Shown: positions 43,741 through 54,750, counted from the stretch's first letter. The stretch is DNA of 64,000 bases from Xanthomonas sp. DAR 35659 (GCF_041242975.1 NZ_CP162488.1:4578001-4642000), one strand, 5' to 3'. The notes: a model not told the origin generated them from the sequence alone. Numbers and translations: made by a program.

Positions 43741-45570
43741 ATGACATTCCCCTCCTCCGGCCAGCCGGCGCTGCCGTCGCGGCGCCGTTTCGTCACCGGC
43801 CTGGCGCTGGGCGCCGCCGCCGGCCTCGGCGGCCTGTCGCTGCGCCCGGCCCAGGCCGCGGCGCTGGCGCGCAACGGCGCCCTGCCCTACCAACTGCACG
43901 GCACCGCGTTCGACCTGAGCATCGGCAGCGCACGGGTCAACTTCACCGGGCGCGAGCGCCCGGCCATCACCGTCAACGGCAGCCTGCCCGCGCCGATCCT
44001 GCGCTGGCGCGAAGGCGACACCGTCGAGGTGCGCGTGGCCAACCGCCTGCCCGGCCACACCCAGACCTCCGTGCATTGGCACGGCCTGCTGCTGCCGGCC
44101 GACATGGACGGCGTGCCCGGCATGAGCTTCGACGGCATCTACCCGGGCGAGAGCTACCAGTACCGCTTCACCCTGCGCCAGTCCGGCACCTACTGGTATC
44201 ACAGCCATTCGCTGCACCAGGAGCAGGCCGGCCTGTACGGCGCCATCGTGATCGAACCGCTGCAGCCGCCGCCCTACCACTACGACCGCGAGCACGTGCT
44301 GTTGCTGTCGGACTGGACCGACCTGGACCCGGCCGCGCTGTTCCGGCGGCTGAAGAAGATGCCGTCCTACGACAACACCTACCAGCGCACCGTCGGCGAC
44401 TTCCTGCGCGACGCGCGAACGGACGGACTGCGCGCCACCCTCGCCGACCGCGGCATGTGGGGACGCATGCGGATGACGCCCAGCGACCTGTCCGACGTCA
44501 ATGCCAACACCTACACCTACCTGCTCAACGGGGTCGCCCCCGGCGGCAACTGGACCGGCGAATTCCGCCCCGGCGAGAAGCTGCTGCTGCGCCTGATCAA
44601 CGCGTCCAGCATGACCTACTTCGACGTGCGCATCCCCGGCCTGAAGCTGACCGTGGTCGCCGCCGACGGCCAGTACGTGCATCCGGTGAGCGTGGACGAA
44701 CTGCGCATCGCCGCGGCCGAGACCTTTGATGTGCTGGTCGAACCCGACGGCCAGGACGCCTACACGGTGTTCGCGCAGGACATGGGCCGCACCGGCTACG
44801 CGCGCGGCACCCTGGCGGTGCGCCAGGGACTGGAAGCACCGGTGCCGGCCAACGATCCGCGCCCGCTGCTGCGCATGCAGGACATGGGCCACGGCATGGA
44901 CATGCATGCGGGCATGGCGCACGGCACTGGCGGGGCGGCGGGAATGAAGGGCATGGAAGGCGGCTGTGGCGCCAGCATGGGCATGGCCGGCATGGACCAT
45001 GCCGCGATGGAGCACACGGCGCACGCGGCGGCCGCCACCGGCGCCGCGCCCCGGCATCCGCGCAGCGAGCGCGGCAATCCGCTGGTGGACATGCAGTCCT
45101 CCGCCACCGCGCCGAAGTTGGACGATCCCGGCATCGGCCTGCGCGGCAACGGCCGCCGCGTGCTGACCTACGCCGACCTGCACAGTCTGTTCGACGATCC
45201 CGACGGGCGCGACCCCGGGCGCGAGATCGAACTGCACCTGACCGGCAACATGGAGAAGTTCGCCTGGTCCTTCGACGGCATTCCGTTCGCCGGCGCCGCG
45301 CCGTTGCGGTTCAACTACGGCGAGCGCCTGCGCATCGTGCTGGTCAACGACACGATGATGCAGCACCCGATCCATCTGCACGGCATGTGGAGCGACGTGG
45401 AGGACGCCGCGGGCCGCTTCCAGGTGCGCAAGCACACCGTGGACATGCCGCCGGGCACGCGCCGCAGCTACCGCGTGCGCGCCGACGCGCTGGGGCGCTG
45501 GGCCTACCACTGCCACCTGCTGTACCACATGGACGGCGGCATGATGCGCGAAGTGCGGGTGGAGGCATGA
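43741..45570 (+). CDS. copA: Periplasmic multicopper oxidase CopA (copper resistance)
   Basis: A 609-residue protein. The twin-arginine signal SRRRFVTGLALG ends near residue 40. Copper-site motifs appear in order: HWHG (about 119), WYHSHS, then near the C-terminus HPIHLHGMW and HCHLLYHMDGGM, giving T1, T2 and T3 ligands. Between residues about 375 and 425 lies a Met/His-rich insert (MGHGMDMHAGMAHG) that can bind extra copper. CopA/PcoA-type enzymes oxidise Cu(I) to Cu(II) in the periplasm. It overlaps copB by ATGA. Confidence 0.9.
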   Translation: MTFPSSGQPALPSRRRFVTGLALGAAAGLGGLSLRPAQAAALARNGALPYQLHGTAFDLSIGSARVNFTGRERPAITVNGSLPAPILRWREGDTVEVRVANRLPGHTQTSVHWHGLLLPADMDGVPGMSFDGIYPGESYQYRFTLRQSGTYWYHSHSLHQEQAGLYGAIVIEPLQPPPYHYDREHVLLLSDWTDLDPAALFRRLKKMPSYDNTYQRTVGDFLRDARTDGLRATLADRGMWGRMRMTPSDLSDVNANTYTYLLNGVAPGGNWTGEFRPGEKLLLRLINASSMTYFDVRIPGLKLTVVAADGQYVHPVSVDELRIAAAETFDVLVEPDGQDAYTVFAQDMGRTGYARGTLAVRQGLEAPVPANDPRPLLRMQDMGHGMDMHAGMAHGTGGAAGMKGMEGGCGASMGMAGMDHAAMEHTAHAAAATGAAPRHPRSERGNPLVDMQSSATAPKLDDPGIGLRGNGRRVLTYADLHSLFDDPDGRDPGREIELHLTGNMEKFAWSFDGIPFAGAAPLRFNYGERLRIVLVNDTMMQHPIHLHGMWSDVEDAAGRFQVRKHTVDMPPGTRRSYRVRADALGRWAYHCHLLYHMDGGMMREVRVEA

Positions 45571-46943
45571 GCGCCACCACGCGCGCCACGCTGACGCAGG
45601 CGGTCGGCCTGGCACTGCTGCTGGTCCATGGCGTCGCCCCCGCGCAGCATACGCACCCACATGAGCAGATGCAGATGCCGGCAATGTCTGACGCAGGGAG
45701 TACTGTGGCCCCAGCCGAAGGCACCACTGCGCCTGTCGTCGCGGCGGCGCCGATGGCGGCTGCGTGTGTCTGTCCGGATGCCGACGCTGCGACGCGCCCG
45801 CAGGCCCAAGCGGCGCCGAGCGCCGTCGCCGACCACACCGGAATGGTGCATGCGCACGACGCCCAAGCGGAAGGGGTGGCGCACGGCGATGTCCATGCGC
45901 GCGCTGTGCGGGGCGACGCCACGCCTGCCGACACGGCATCGACGGCACCGATGGCGCGCGGCAAGGCGTTGCGGCGCGCGGACGTGGGACACGCTGCTCA
46001 CGCCGTGACGATGCACGCTGACATGCCGCCAGCCGACGCGGATCCTGCCGTTACCCCGGTTGGCGCGGGTCAAGCGGCGGACTCAACGCATTCCGACCAC
46101 GCCGATCACACGACGCGGGATCGCGCCATGCCGGACCACGGCGGAAGGCAACACCCCGCGACGGCACCGGCAGCGCCGACACAGCCCAGGACCGCCTGCA
46201 CCTGCGCCGCCGCAGCCACCACGGCGCTGCCGCGCGAGCCGATCCCTCCGATCACCGACGCCGACCGCGCCGCCGCGTTCCCGGTCCTGCGCGAGCACAC
46301 GATGCAGCACGGTCCATCGCGCGTCGGCTACCTGCTGCTCGATCGTCTCGAGGGCTGGGACGCCGAACGCGGCAACGGCCAGGGCTGGGAAGCCAGCGCC
46401 TGGTATGGCGGCGACATCCATCGCCTGTGGTTGCGCAGCGAAGGCGAGCGCAGCGGCGGCCATACCGAGGCGGCGGACCTGGAAGCGCTGTACGGTCGCG
46501 CGGTGTCGCCGTGGTGGGATGTGCTGATCGGCGTGCAGCACGCCATCGCCCCGGGCGACGCGCGCACCTCGGCCGCGTTCGGCGTGCAGGGCATGGCGCC
46601 GTACAAGTTCGAGGTCGCCGCCACGCTGTACGTCGGCGAGGATGGCGACGCCAGCGCGCGCCTGCAGGGCGAGTACGACGTGCTGCTGACCAATCGCTGG
46701 ATCCTGCAGCCGCGACTCGAAGCGGACATCGCCTTCGCCGACGACCGTGCGCGCGGCGTCGGCAGCGGCCTGTCCACGCTCGAGGCCGGCTTGCGCCTGC
46801 GCTACGAGGTCAGCCGCCGCTTCGCGCCCTATCTGGGCGTGGTCCACGAGCGCGCGTTCGGCGCCACCGCCGACTATCGCCGCGACGCCGCGGAAGCCGC
46901 GCGCGACACGCGCGTGGTGGCAGGCGTGCGCGTGTGGTTCTGA
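45567..46943 (+). CDS. copB: Outer membrane copper resistance protein CopB with extended His-rich N-terminus
   Basis: A 458-residue protein. After a signal peptide (about 1-26, ending VAPAQ) comes an unusually long region of about 200 residues rich in His, Ala, Asp and Met. The conserved CopB/PcoB beta-barrel domain starts around residue 250 with VGYLLLDRLEGW, then LWLRSEGERSGG, and ends in the aromatic strand VAGVRVWF. CopB works with CopA in periplasmic and outer-membrane copper sequestration. The 3' end is partly copied downstream. Confidence 0.85.
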   Translation: MSATTRATLTQAVGLALLLVHGVAPAQHTHPHEQMQMPAMSDAGSTVAPAEGTTAPVVAAAPMAAACVCPDADAATRPQAQAAPSAVADHTGMVHAHDAQAEGVAHGDVHARAVRGDATPADTASTAPMARGKALRRADVGHAAHAVTMHADMPPADADPAVTPVGAGQAADSTHSDHADHTTRDRAMPDHGGRQHPATAPAAPTQPRTACTCAAAATTALPREPIPPITDADRAAAFPVLREHTMQHGPSRVGYLLLDRLEGWDAERGNGQGWEASAWYGGDIHRLWLRSEGERSGGHTEAADLEALYGRAVSPWWDVLIGVQHAIAPGDARTSAAFGVQGMAPYKFEVAATLYVGEDGDASARLQGEYDVLLTNRWILQPRLEADIAFADDRARGVGSGLSTLEAGLRLRYEVSRRFAPYLGVVHERAFGATADYRRDAAEAARDTRVVAGVRVWF

Positions 46944-47444
46944 GCGCACGTCGCCCCTGTAGGAGCGGCTTCAGCCGCGACAGGCCCGACCGATGGCACC
47001 TGTCGTGGCTGAAGCCGCCCCTGCAGCACTTCGCCTGCGTTGCGGGATCAACCGCCGCATGGTCCACGAACGCACGTTCGGCGCCACGGCCAAGCATCGC
47101 CGCGACGCGGCGGAAGCGGCACACGACACGCGCGTGGTGACGGGCGCGCGGATGTGGTTCCAGGCGCACGTCGCCCCTGTAGGAGCGGCTTCAGCCGCGA
47201 CAGGCCCGACCGATGGCACCTGTCGTGGCTGAAGCCGCCCCTGCAGCACTTCGCCTGCGTTGCGGGATCAACCGCCGCATGGTCCACGAACGCACGTTCG
47301 GCGCCACGGCCAACCATCGCCGCGACGCGGCGGAAGCGGCACACGACACGCGCGTGGTGACGGGCGCGCGGATGTGGTTCCAGGCGCACGTCGCCCCTGT
47401 AGGAGCGGCTTCAGCCGCGACAGGCCTGACCGATGACAGCTAGC
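46841..47444. repeat. 220-bp tandem array of the copB 3' end plus REP element
   Basis: Unit starts (GGTCCACGA) lie at 46841, 47061 and 47281, exactly 220 bp apart. Unit 1 is the last 103 bp of copB and its downstream DNA; unit 2 is complete; unit 3 stops after about 155 bp. Units 2 and 3 differ at one base in their first 150 bp. The coding part of unit 1 differs from them at many positions, while the noncoding part is identical in units 1 and 2. In units 2 and 3 the copB stop TGA is replaced by CAG. This fills most of the 595 bp between copB and the next gene. Confidence 0.9.
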
Positions 47445-47474
47445 GCCTGTCGCGGCTGAGGCCGCTCCTGCAGC
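46959..47474. repeat. Three REP-like inverted repeats inside the copB array
   Basis: Left arms start at 46959, 47179 and 47399, with partly matching inverse arms ending near 47024, 47244 and 47474. In the first two, the right arm reads GTGGCTGAAGCCGCCCCTGCAG, so it is imperfect. The third carries a different, better-paired right arm, marking where the array ends. Confidence 0.8.
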
Positions 47475-47538
47475 GACGCGCGCGATATGTCGGCTCACCG
47501 TCGCCGCAGGGCACGAACCGATGCCGGCGCCAAGCTCC

Positions 47539-48012
47539 TCAGGCGTGCAGCGAACCCTCCATGCCGACCCGCCACCCACGCGGCGGGCGCAGCGCGCCCA
47601 GCGTGCGCACCAACTCCTGGTAGCTGCGCGCCAGTTGCGCGAACAAACCGGCGTCGCTGGCGCGGGTTTCGGCGACTTCGTAGTAGGCGCCGCGGCCCAG
47701 GTCGATGAAGTAGTCCACGCTGACCCGGCGCCGCGCGGCGACGCCCGGGAACAGGCCGGCGATCAGCAGGCAGCCGTCGCCGACTTCGCGCAGTGCGTCG
47801 GCGCGGGCGCGTCCGACCTGCTCCTGCGCATGCAGCCAGGCCAGCGCCTGGGTGCGCGACAGCAGGTGTCCATCGGCCTGGTAGCGCAGCAACACGAACA
47901 CCAGGTAGCTCTCGCGCGATTCGTCCAGCGGCCGGCCCAGCCGCTGCCCTGCCTCGTGCACCAGCGCCTGCCACAGTTCGGCCGGCGCCCCCTGTCTGAA
48001 AGACTCGTACAT
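47539..48012 (-). CDS. Hypothetical protein, 157 aa
   Basis: No family was recognised. The sequence is globular, mixed alpha/beta, without a signal peptide or membrane segment. Notable parts are AELWQALVHEAGQRLGRPLDESRESYLVFVLLRY near the start and VSVDYFIDLGRGAYYEVAETRASDAGLFAQLARSY in the middle. A strong AGGAGG ribosome binding site precedes the ATG at 48012, so it is very likely translated. The upstream TTATGCATAA is an AT-rich island in GC-rich DNA and may belong to its promoter. Confidence 0.7.
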   Translation of the reverse strand: MYESFRQGAPAELWQALVHEAGQRLGRPLDESRESYLVFVLLRYQADGHLLSRTQALAWLHAQEQVGRARADALREVGDGCLLIAGLFPGVAARRRVSVDYFIDLGRGAYYEVAETRASDAGLFAQLARSYQELVRTLGALRPPRGWRVGMEGSLHA

Positions 48013-48331
48013 GCGTCCTCCTGCGTGGTGGGAACCCTCGCCAGGAGCTTATGCATAACCCGGGCCACTGCGTTGGCAGCCGGCCGCCGCGGCTGCCAAT
48101 CCGGCGTGCGTGCACCGCGAACGCGCCGCGCAACCCCGGCGGAGACGCGGAGGCGATGCGCATCGCCATCACCCGAACCTGCGCGCAGGACATCGGTGCG
48201 GCACGCCGCGACGCGCAGCGACGATCCGGTAGCCGCAGGCTCGCGATCACGGTGCGGGCATGGGGCGCCATGCATGTCGCCCGGAACCTGTCCTTTTCAC
48301 GCGCCGACACCGCGACGCGGCGGCAACCACG
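48013..48331. other. Intergenic 319 bp
   Basis: Lies between two leftward genes. Apart from an AT-rich TTATGCATAA at about 48051, no gene, repeat or clear hairpin was recognised. Confidence 0.4.
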
Positions 48332-49060
48332 CTACTTCTTCCTGGCGGCGACCTTGCGGCCCGAGACAGGGGCCGGCGGCGCCTGGGCGCGCCGTGCCGC
48401 CAGACCGTGCAGGATCAGGTCGATGCCGGCCAGGAAATCCATCCGGTCGTCATGCGTGCGCAGTTGGACGGCCATGCCGCGCACGAACGGGTAAGCGTCC
48501 GCATCCAGCCGCGACCACGCGTCCGCCACCGCATCCAGGAACTCGGACCTGACGATGCCGCGCACGCGCGCGATCTGGGTGTTGGCCGCGTTCTGCCCGG
48601 CAACGCCGAGGATGTAGCTCAACAATGCGGCGACCGCCGCCCACTGCGCGTGCTCCGGCACGCCGAGCGCGCGCACCTGTTGGCCGATGCGCTCGACGAC
48701 GCGCACGATCGGCAACTCGCCGGGCGCGCGGGTGAGCGCCGAGCCCATCCACGGATGCGCATCGATCGCATCGAACATGCCCAGCGCCAGCGCACGCAAC
48801 GCCGCCTCCGGCGTGGCGTCGGCGCACGGCGCCTGCAAGGTGCGCGCGACGATGGCGTCGCAGGCGGCGGTCAGCAGATCGCGCTTGTCGGCGACATGCC
48901 AGTAGAGCGCGCCGGGCCCGGTGGCGAGCCGTTCGGACAGCGCGCGGAAGGTCAGCCCGCCCTCGCCGCCGCTGTCCAGCAGTGCGATCGACGCGTCCAC
49001 GATCTGTTCGCGCGAGAGCGATGCCTCGCGCCGCGGGGTACCGCGGTTTGTCTTGGCCAT
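48332..49060 (-). CDS. TetR family transcriptional regulator
   Basis: A 242-residue repressor. The N-terminal helix-turn-helix is SREQIVDASIALLDSGGEGGLTFRALSERLATGPGALYWHVADKRDLL, which has the TetR-specific YWHVxxKxxLL end. The C-terminal ligand domain is of the TetR_C type, and the last residues are Lys/Arg-rich. It is divergent from an FAD monooxygenase with 99 bp between them holding a large dyad, so it almost certainly controls that gene and itself. The ligand is unknown. Confidence 0.88.
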   Translation of the reverse strand: MAKTNRGTPRREASLSREQIVDASIALLDSGGEGGLTFRALSERLATGPGALYWHVADKRDLLTAACDAIVARTLQAPCADATPEAALRALALGMFDAIDAHPWMGSALTRAPGELPIVRVVERIGQQVRALGVPEHAQWAAVAALLSYILGVAGQNAANTQIARVRGIVRSEFLDAVADAWSRLDADAYPFVRGMAVQLRTHDDRMDFLAGIDLILHGLAARRAQAPPAPVSGRKVAARKK

Positions 49061-49079
49061 GCCCCATGTTGACACGCAT

Positions 49080-49113
49080 GGAACGACATTCCAATATATT
49101 GGAATGACGTTCC
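49080..49113. promoter_or_regulatory. 34-bp operator dyad between tetR and monooxygenase
   Basis: Two 17-bp arms beginning GGAACGACATTCCAATA and its inverse abut at 49096/49097, with one mismatch pair. Within it CATTCCAATATATTGGAATG is a perfect 20-bp palindrome, and GGAACG/CGTTCC flank it. It lies 20 bp before the tetR start and 47 bp before the monooxygenase start. Confidence 0.85.
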
Positions 49114-49159
49114 ATGCCTCCTCGCGTCCATCCCGGCGCCTCCTCGACCAAGGATTCAG

Positions 49160-50290
49160 ATGCACACTCCCATCGCGATCATCGGCGCCGGGCTGGGCGG
49201 GCTCATGCTCGCCCGCGTGCTGCACGTGCACGGCATCGCCGCGACGCTCTACGAAGCCGAGGCCTCGGCGGAGGCCCGCCCGCAAGGCGGCCTGCTCGAT
49301 ATCCACACCTACAACGGCCAGCGCGCGCTCCAGGCCGCCGGCCTCTACGACGCGTTCCTCGACCTCGTGCTTCCCGGCGCGGACGCAAAGCGGATCGTCG
49401 ACAGCCAGGGCGCGATCCTGATCGACCGGCCCGACACGGGCGGCGGCACCCGCCCCGAGGTGGATCGCGGACACCTGCGCCGGCTCCTGCTCGACGCGCT
49501 TCCCGCGGACACCATTCGCTGGGGACGCAAGCTGGCCACGGCCACCCCGCTCGCCGGTGGGCGCCACCTGCTGCGCTTCGCCGACGGCGCGGCCGTGACC
49601 ACCGACCTGCTGGTGGGCGCGGACGGCGCCTGGTCGCGCGTGCGTCCGCTGCTGTCCGCCGCGGTGCCCGTCTACACCGGCACCTCGTTCATCGAGACCT
49701 ACCTGTTCGACGGCGAGACCCGCCACCCCGCCAGCGCGCGGACGATCGGCGGCGGCACGCTGATGGCAGTCGCGCCGGGCAAGGGCATCCTCGCCCACCG
49801 CCATGCCGACGGGACCCTGCAGGGCTACGTGTCGCTGAACCGGCCGGAAGACTGGTTCGCGCGCCTGGACTTCGCCGATCCGGCGACCGCGCTGGCCCGC
49901 GTCGCCGCGGAATTCGATGGCTGGGCCCCGGCCTTGACCGCACTCGTCACCGACAGCGACACCGCTCCGGTGCTTCGCCCGATCCATGCGCTGCAGATCG
50001 AGCACCGCTGGGAGCGCCGGCCCGGCGTGACGCTACTGGGCGATGCGGCGCACCTGATGTCGCCGTTCGCCGGCGAGGGCGCCAATCTGGCGCTCCACGA
50101 CGGCGCCGAACTCGGCAAGGCCATCGCCGCCCATCCCGACGCGCTCGACGCCGCGCTCGACGCCTACGAAAGCGCGCTGTTCCCGCGCAGCGCGGCCTTC
50201 GCCGAAGAGTCGGCGCAGAACCTGGCGATGTTCTTCGACGCCGACGCGCCACGGGGCCTGGTCGCGTTCTTCGACAGCGTGACCAGGTAA
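49160..50290 (+). CDS. FAD-dependent monooxygenase (TetX/aromatic hydroxylase type)
   Basis: A 376-residue class A flavoprotein monooxygenase. The GxGxxG motif is in [17 protein letters not shown] (residues about 5-21), the DG motif is [10 protein letters not shown] near residue 155, and the GD motif is [24 protein letters not shown] near residue 296. The sequence style resembles TetX, which hydroxylates tetracyclines, but other small aromatic or polyketide substrates are equally possible. Coupling to a TetR regulator suggests induction by its substrate. Confidence 0.82.
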   Translation: MHTPIAIIGAGLGGLMLARVLHVHGIAATLYEAEASAEARPQGGLLDIHTYNGQRALQAAGLYDAFLDLVLPGADAKRIVDSQGAILIDRPDTGGGTRPEVDRGHLRRLLLDALPADTIRWGRKLATATPLAGGRHLLRFADGAAVTTDLLVGADGAWSRVRPLLSAAVPVYTGTSFIETYLFDGETRHPASARTIGGGTLMAVAPGKGILAHRHADGTLQGYVSLNRPEDWFARLDFADPATALARVAAEFDGWAPALTALVTDSDTAPVLRPIHALQIEHRWERRPGVTLLGDAAHLMSPFAGEGANLALHDGAELGKAIAAHPDALDAALDAYESALFPRSAAFAEESAQNLAMFFDADAPRGLVAFFDSVTR

Positions 50291-50454
50291 CCGCAGCGGC
50301 TACGCAGAAGCGGTCGTGCCGCCTCGCGCCGGCGCGACGGCATCGGCCAACGGCTGCGGACGTCTCACACCAGCGCTGCGTCAGCGCAATCCATGCGCGG
50401 CGCGTGCCAGCCTGCCAAGGCGCGCAGGCCGGCCCGGGCGACGCACACCGGCAA

Positions 50455-52287
<1,833 letters not shown>

Positions 52288-52430
52288 AGCCGCATACCCT
52301 GCATCGAAAGATCGCCATTCTAGCTTTGTCCGCTGAATGTCCCATGCGGCCCGCCGGCGCGACTCGACCAGGCCATGGCGTGGTCGCGGCCGGCGCTGGC
52401 GCGCCGCGCGCGCGGCGTCCGTCCCCGCCG

Positions 52431-52488
52431 GCGGACGCGGACAGGGTGTCCGCGAACGTGTCCGCGGACACGCGGACAGCCGTCCGCC
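52431..52488. promoter_or_regulatory. Cluster of TGTCCGC/GCGGACA half-sites (candidate enhancer)
   Basis: Three perfect inverted repeats lie in 51 bp: GCGGACA-N3-TGTCCGC (52437-52453), CGTGTCCGCGGACACG (52457-52472) and GCGGAC-N4-GTCCGC (52472-52487). The cluster is about 40-90 bp upstream of the sigma-54 promoter, the usual place for sites of an NtrC-family activator. Confidence 0.75.
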
Positions 52489-52523
52489 GCAAAAATAATT
52501 CAACCCTTTCAATCGCTTGCGAT

Positions 52524-52539
52524 TGGCACGCGGCGTGCT
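52524..52539 (+). promoter_or_regulatory. Sigma-54 (RpoN) promoter of the efflux operon
   Basis: TGGCACGCGGCGTGCT matches the RpoN consensus TGGCACG-N4-TTGCW at all but one position, with the invariant GG and GC 12 bases apart. The expected start point is near 52550, about 28 bases before the first ATG. Confidence 0.75.
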
Positions 52540-52577
52540 TTGGAAACGTTCATCCTTCCACTGCGCGACCCGACCCG

Positions 52578-53849
52578 ATGATCCGCGACACTTCCGCCCA
52601 GGACCAGGTTCTCGCCCGCCCCCGCTCCGCCGCCGTCTGGCGCCGCTGGTTGTGGCCGGGGCTGATCGGCCTGGCGGTGCTGGTCGGCATCGTCTTCGCC
52701 GCGCGCGGCTGGATCGCCGGCAGCCGCTCGTTCGACGCGCAGCGCGTGCGCATCGCCACGGTGACCCGCGGCGATCTGGTCCGCGACATCTCCGCGGACG
52801 GCCGCCTGATCGCCGCCAACAGCCCCACCCTGTACGCCATCTCCGGTGGCACCGTGACCCTGAAGGTGGTGGCCGGCGACGTGGTCAAGCAGGGCCAGGA
52901 ACTCGCCGAGATCGACAGCCCGGAACTGCGCAGCAAGCTGGCCCAGGAAGAGGCCACCCTGGCCGGCCTGGAAGCCGAGGCCGGCCGCGCCGACCTGGAT
53001 GCGGTGCTGGCGCGCGCCAATGCCAGCAAGCTGGTCGACCAGGCGCAGATCGAGCGGCAGGCCGCCAGCCGCGACCTGGAGCGCTACCAGCGCGGCTTCG
53101 ACGGTGGCGCGGTGCCGCAGGTGGAACTGGCCAAGGCGCAGGACGCGCTGAAGAAGGCCGACATCGCGATGAGCCACGCGCAGAAGGACTCCGGCCTGCA
53201 GAGCCAGGGCGCGGGCCTGGATGCGCGCAACAAGCGCCTGCTCGCCGAACGCCAGCGCGCGGTGGTCGCCGAGGTGCGGCGCCAGGTGGATCTGCTGACC
53301 CTGCGTTCGCCGTTCGACGGCCAGGTCGGCCAGGTGCAGGTGTCGCAACACACCAATGTCGCCGCCAACGCGCCGGTGCTGAGCGTGGTCGATCTGTCCA
53401 AGTTCGAACTGGAGATCAAGGTGCCGGAGAGCTTCGCCCGCGACCTGGCGATCGGCATGCCGGCGCAGTTGACCAGCGGCGCCGGCGAACCGTTCGCCGG
53501 CGCGATCTCGGCGGTGTCGCCGGAAGTGGTCAACGGCGAGGTCAATGCGCGCATCCGCTTCACCGACAAGCAGCCGCCGGGCCTGCGCCAGAGCCAGCGC
53601 ATGAGCGCGCGGGTGCTGCTGGACACCCGCAGGAACGTGCTCAAGGTCGAGCGCGGCCCGTTCGTCGAGCAGTCCGGCGGCCGCTACGCCTACGTGATGG
53701 ACGGCAGTTCGGCGATCCGCCGTCCGGTCGAGCTGGGCGTCACCAGCCTGGGCGAAGTCGAGGTGCGCTCGGGCCTGCAGCCCGGCGATCGCGTCGTCGT
53801 CTCCGGCAGCGACCTGTTCGGCGATGCGCCGCAGGTGACGGTGCATTGA
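52578..53849 (+). CDS. MacA-like efflux periplasmic adaptor subunit (HlyD family)
   Basis: A 423-residue membrane-fusion protein. One N-terminal membrane anchor (about residues 26-46), a barrel-sandwich lipoyl-like half near [24 protein letters not shown], a helical hairpin (about 120-215), and the second half near [12 protein letters not shown]. The beta-barrel and a C-terminal domain then end with [20 protein letters not shown]. It bridges inner-membrane ABC permeases to an outer-membrane channel of the TolC type. It is the first gene after the sigma-54 promoter. No Shine-Dalgarno sequence is obvious. Confidence 0.82.
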   Translation: MIRDTSAQDQVLARPRSAAVWRRWLWPGLIGLAVLVGIVFAARGWIAGSRSFDAQRVRIATVTRGDLVRDISADGRLIAANSPTLYAISGGTVTLKVVAGDVVKQGQELAEIDSPELRSKLAQEEATLAGLEAEAGRADLDAVLARANASKLVDQAQIERQAASRDLERYQRGFDGGAVPQVELAKAQDALKKADIAMSHAQKDSGLQSQGAGLDARNKRLLAERQRAVVAEVRRQVDLLTLRSPFDGQVGQVQVSQHTNVAANAPVLSVVDLSKFELEIKVPESFARDLAIGMPAQLTSGAGEPFAGAISAVSPEVVNGEVNARIRFTDKQPPGLRQSQRMSARVLLDTRRNVLKVERGPFVEQSGGRYAYVMDGSSAIRRPVELGVTSLGEVEVRSGLQPGDRVVVSGSDLFGDAPQVTVH

Positions 53850-53853
53850 AAGC

Positions 53854-53885
53854 TGGGATTGGGGAATCGGGAATGGGGAATTGGA
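53854..53885 (+). repeat. GGGAATx heptamer array
   Basis: Four units of the GGGATTG/GGGAATC/GGGAATG type directly follow the adaptor gene stop codon and end in TTGGAAAAGCC. Same family as the arrays at 25976, 26731, 36258 and 36435. Confidence 0.7.
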
Positions 53886-54008
53886 AAAGCCAAGGCCGTT
53901 GCTGCTTCAGCCTCTCCCTTTCGATTGTCGTGCCGAGTTCCGATCCTTCGTCGTAACCATCGCAGCGGTTCGTCGGCTGCAACCAACCACCACTCCAAGG
54001 ACTACGTC

Positions 54009-54722
54009 ATGCTGGAAATGCGCTCCGTCTCCAAGGTCTTCCGCACCGAACAGGTCGAGACGCACGCGTTGCGCTCGCTGGACCTGCATGTCCGCGAGGG
54101 CGAGTTCGTCGCCGTCACCGGGCCGTCGGGTTCGGGCAAGACCACCTTCCTCAACATCGCCGGGCTGCTGGAGACCTTCACCAGCGGCCAGTACGTGCTC
54201 GATGGCCAGGACGTCAGCAACCTCAACGACGATGCGCGCTCGCGCATGCGCAACCAGAAGATCGGATTCATCTTCCAGGGCTTCAACCTGATCCCCGACC
54301 TCAACCTGTTCGACAACGTCGACGTGCCGCTGCGCTACCGCGGCATGGCCGCGGCCGAGCGCAAGCAGCGCATCGAGGAGGCGCTGGGCCGGGTCGGGCT
54401 GGGTTCGCGCATGAAGCACTACCCCTCCGAACTGTCCGGCGGCCAGCAGCAGCGCGCGGCGATCGCGCGCGCCCTGGCCGGCAGCCCGCGCCTGCTGCTG
54501 GCCGACGAACCGACCGGCAACCTCGACTCGCAGATGGCGCGCGGGGTGATGGAACTGCTGGAGGAGATCAACGCGCAGGGCTCGACCATCGTCATGGTCA
54601 CCCACGATCCGGAACTGGCCGCGCGCGCGCAGCGCAACGTGCACATCGTCGACGGCCAGGCCACCGACCTGCAGCGCGAGCCGGTGCTGGCGCGCGGCGG
54701 CGACGCGACGGCGCGTCCCTGA
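54009..54722 (+). CDS. MacB-type ABC transporter ATP-binding protein
   Basis: A 237-residue ATPase of the LolD/MacB class. Walker A GPSGSGKTT (residues about 38-46), Q-loop FIFQGFNLIPDLN, signature LSGGQQQRAAIARAL, Walker B LLLADEPTGNLD and switch His in MVTHD. It stands alone, unlike E. coli MacB where ATPase and permease are fused. It must energise the seven permeases that follow, as no other ATPase is present. Confidence 0.88.
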   Translation: MLEMRSVSKVFRTEQVETHALRSLDLHVREGEFVAVTGPSGSGKTTFLNIAGLLETFTSGQYVLDGQDVSNLNDDARSRMRNQKIGFIFQGFNLIPDLNLFDNVDVPLRYRGMAAAERKQRIEEALGRVGLGSRMKHYPSELSGGQQQRAAIARALAGSPRLLLADEPTGNLDSQMARGVMELLEEINAQGSTIVMVTHDPELAARAQRNVHIVDGQATDLQREPVLARGGDATARP

Positions 54723-54750
54723 CCGGCCCGGCGGAAGGCGAGAACGAGGC

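Noticed and set aside
47056..47387. Open frames of about 80 codons in the copB repeat units considered as new genes
   Set aside because: They are copies of the copB 3' end running into a REP element, lack ribosome binding sites and do not encode a complete domain.
52288..52430. glmS ribozyme or other riboswitch upstream of glmS
   Set aside because: The leader next to the glmS start lacks any recognisable ribozyme core, and that element is characteristic of Gram-positive bacteria.
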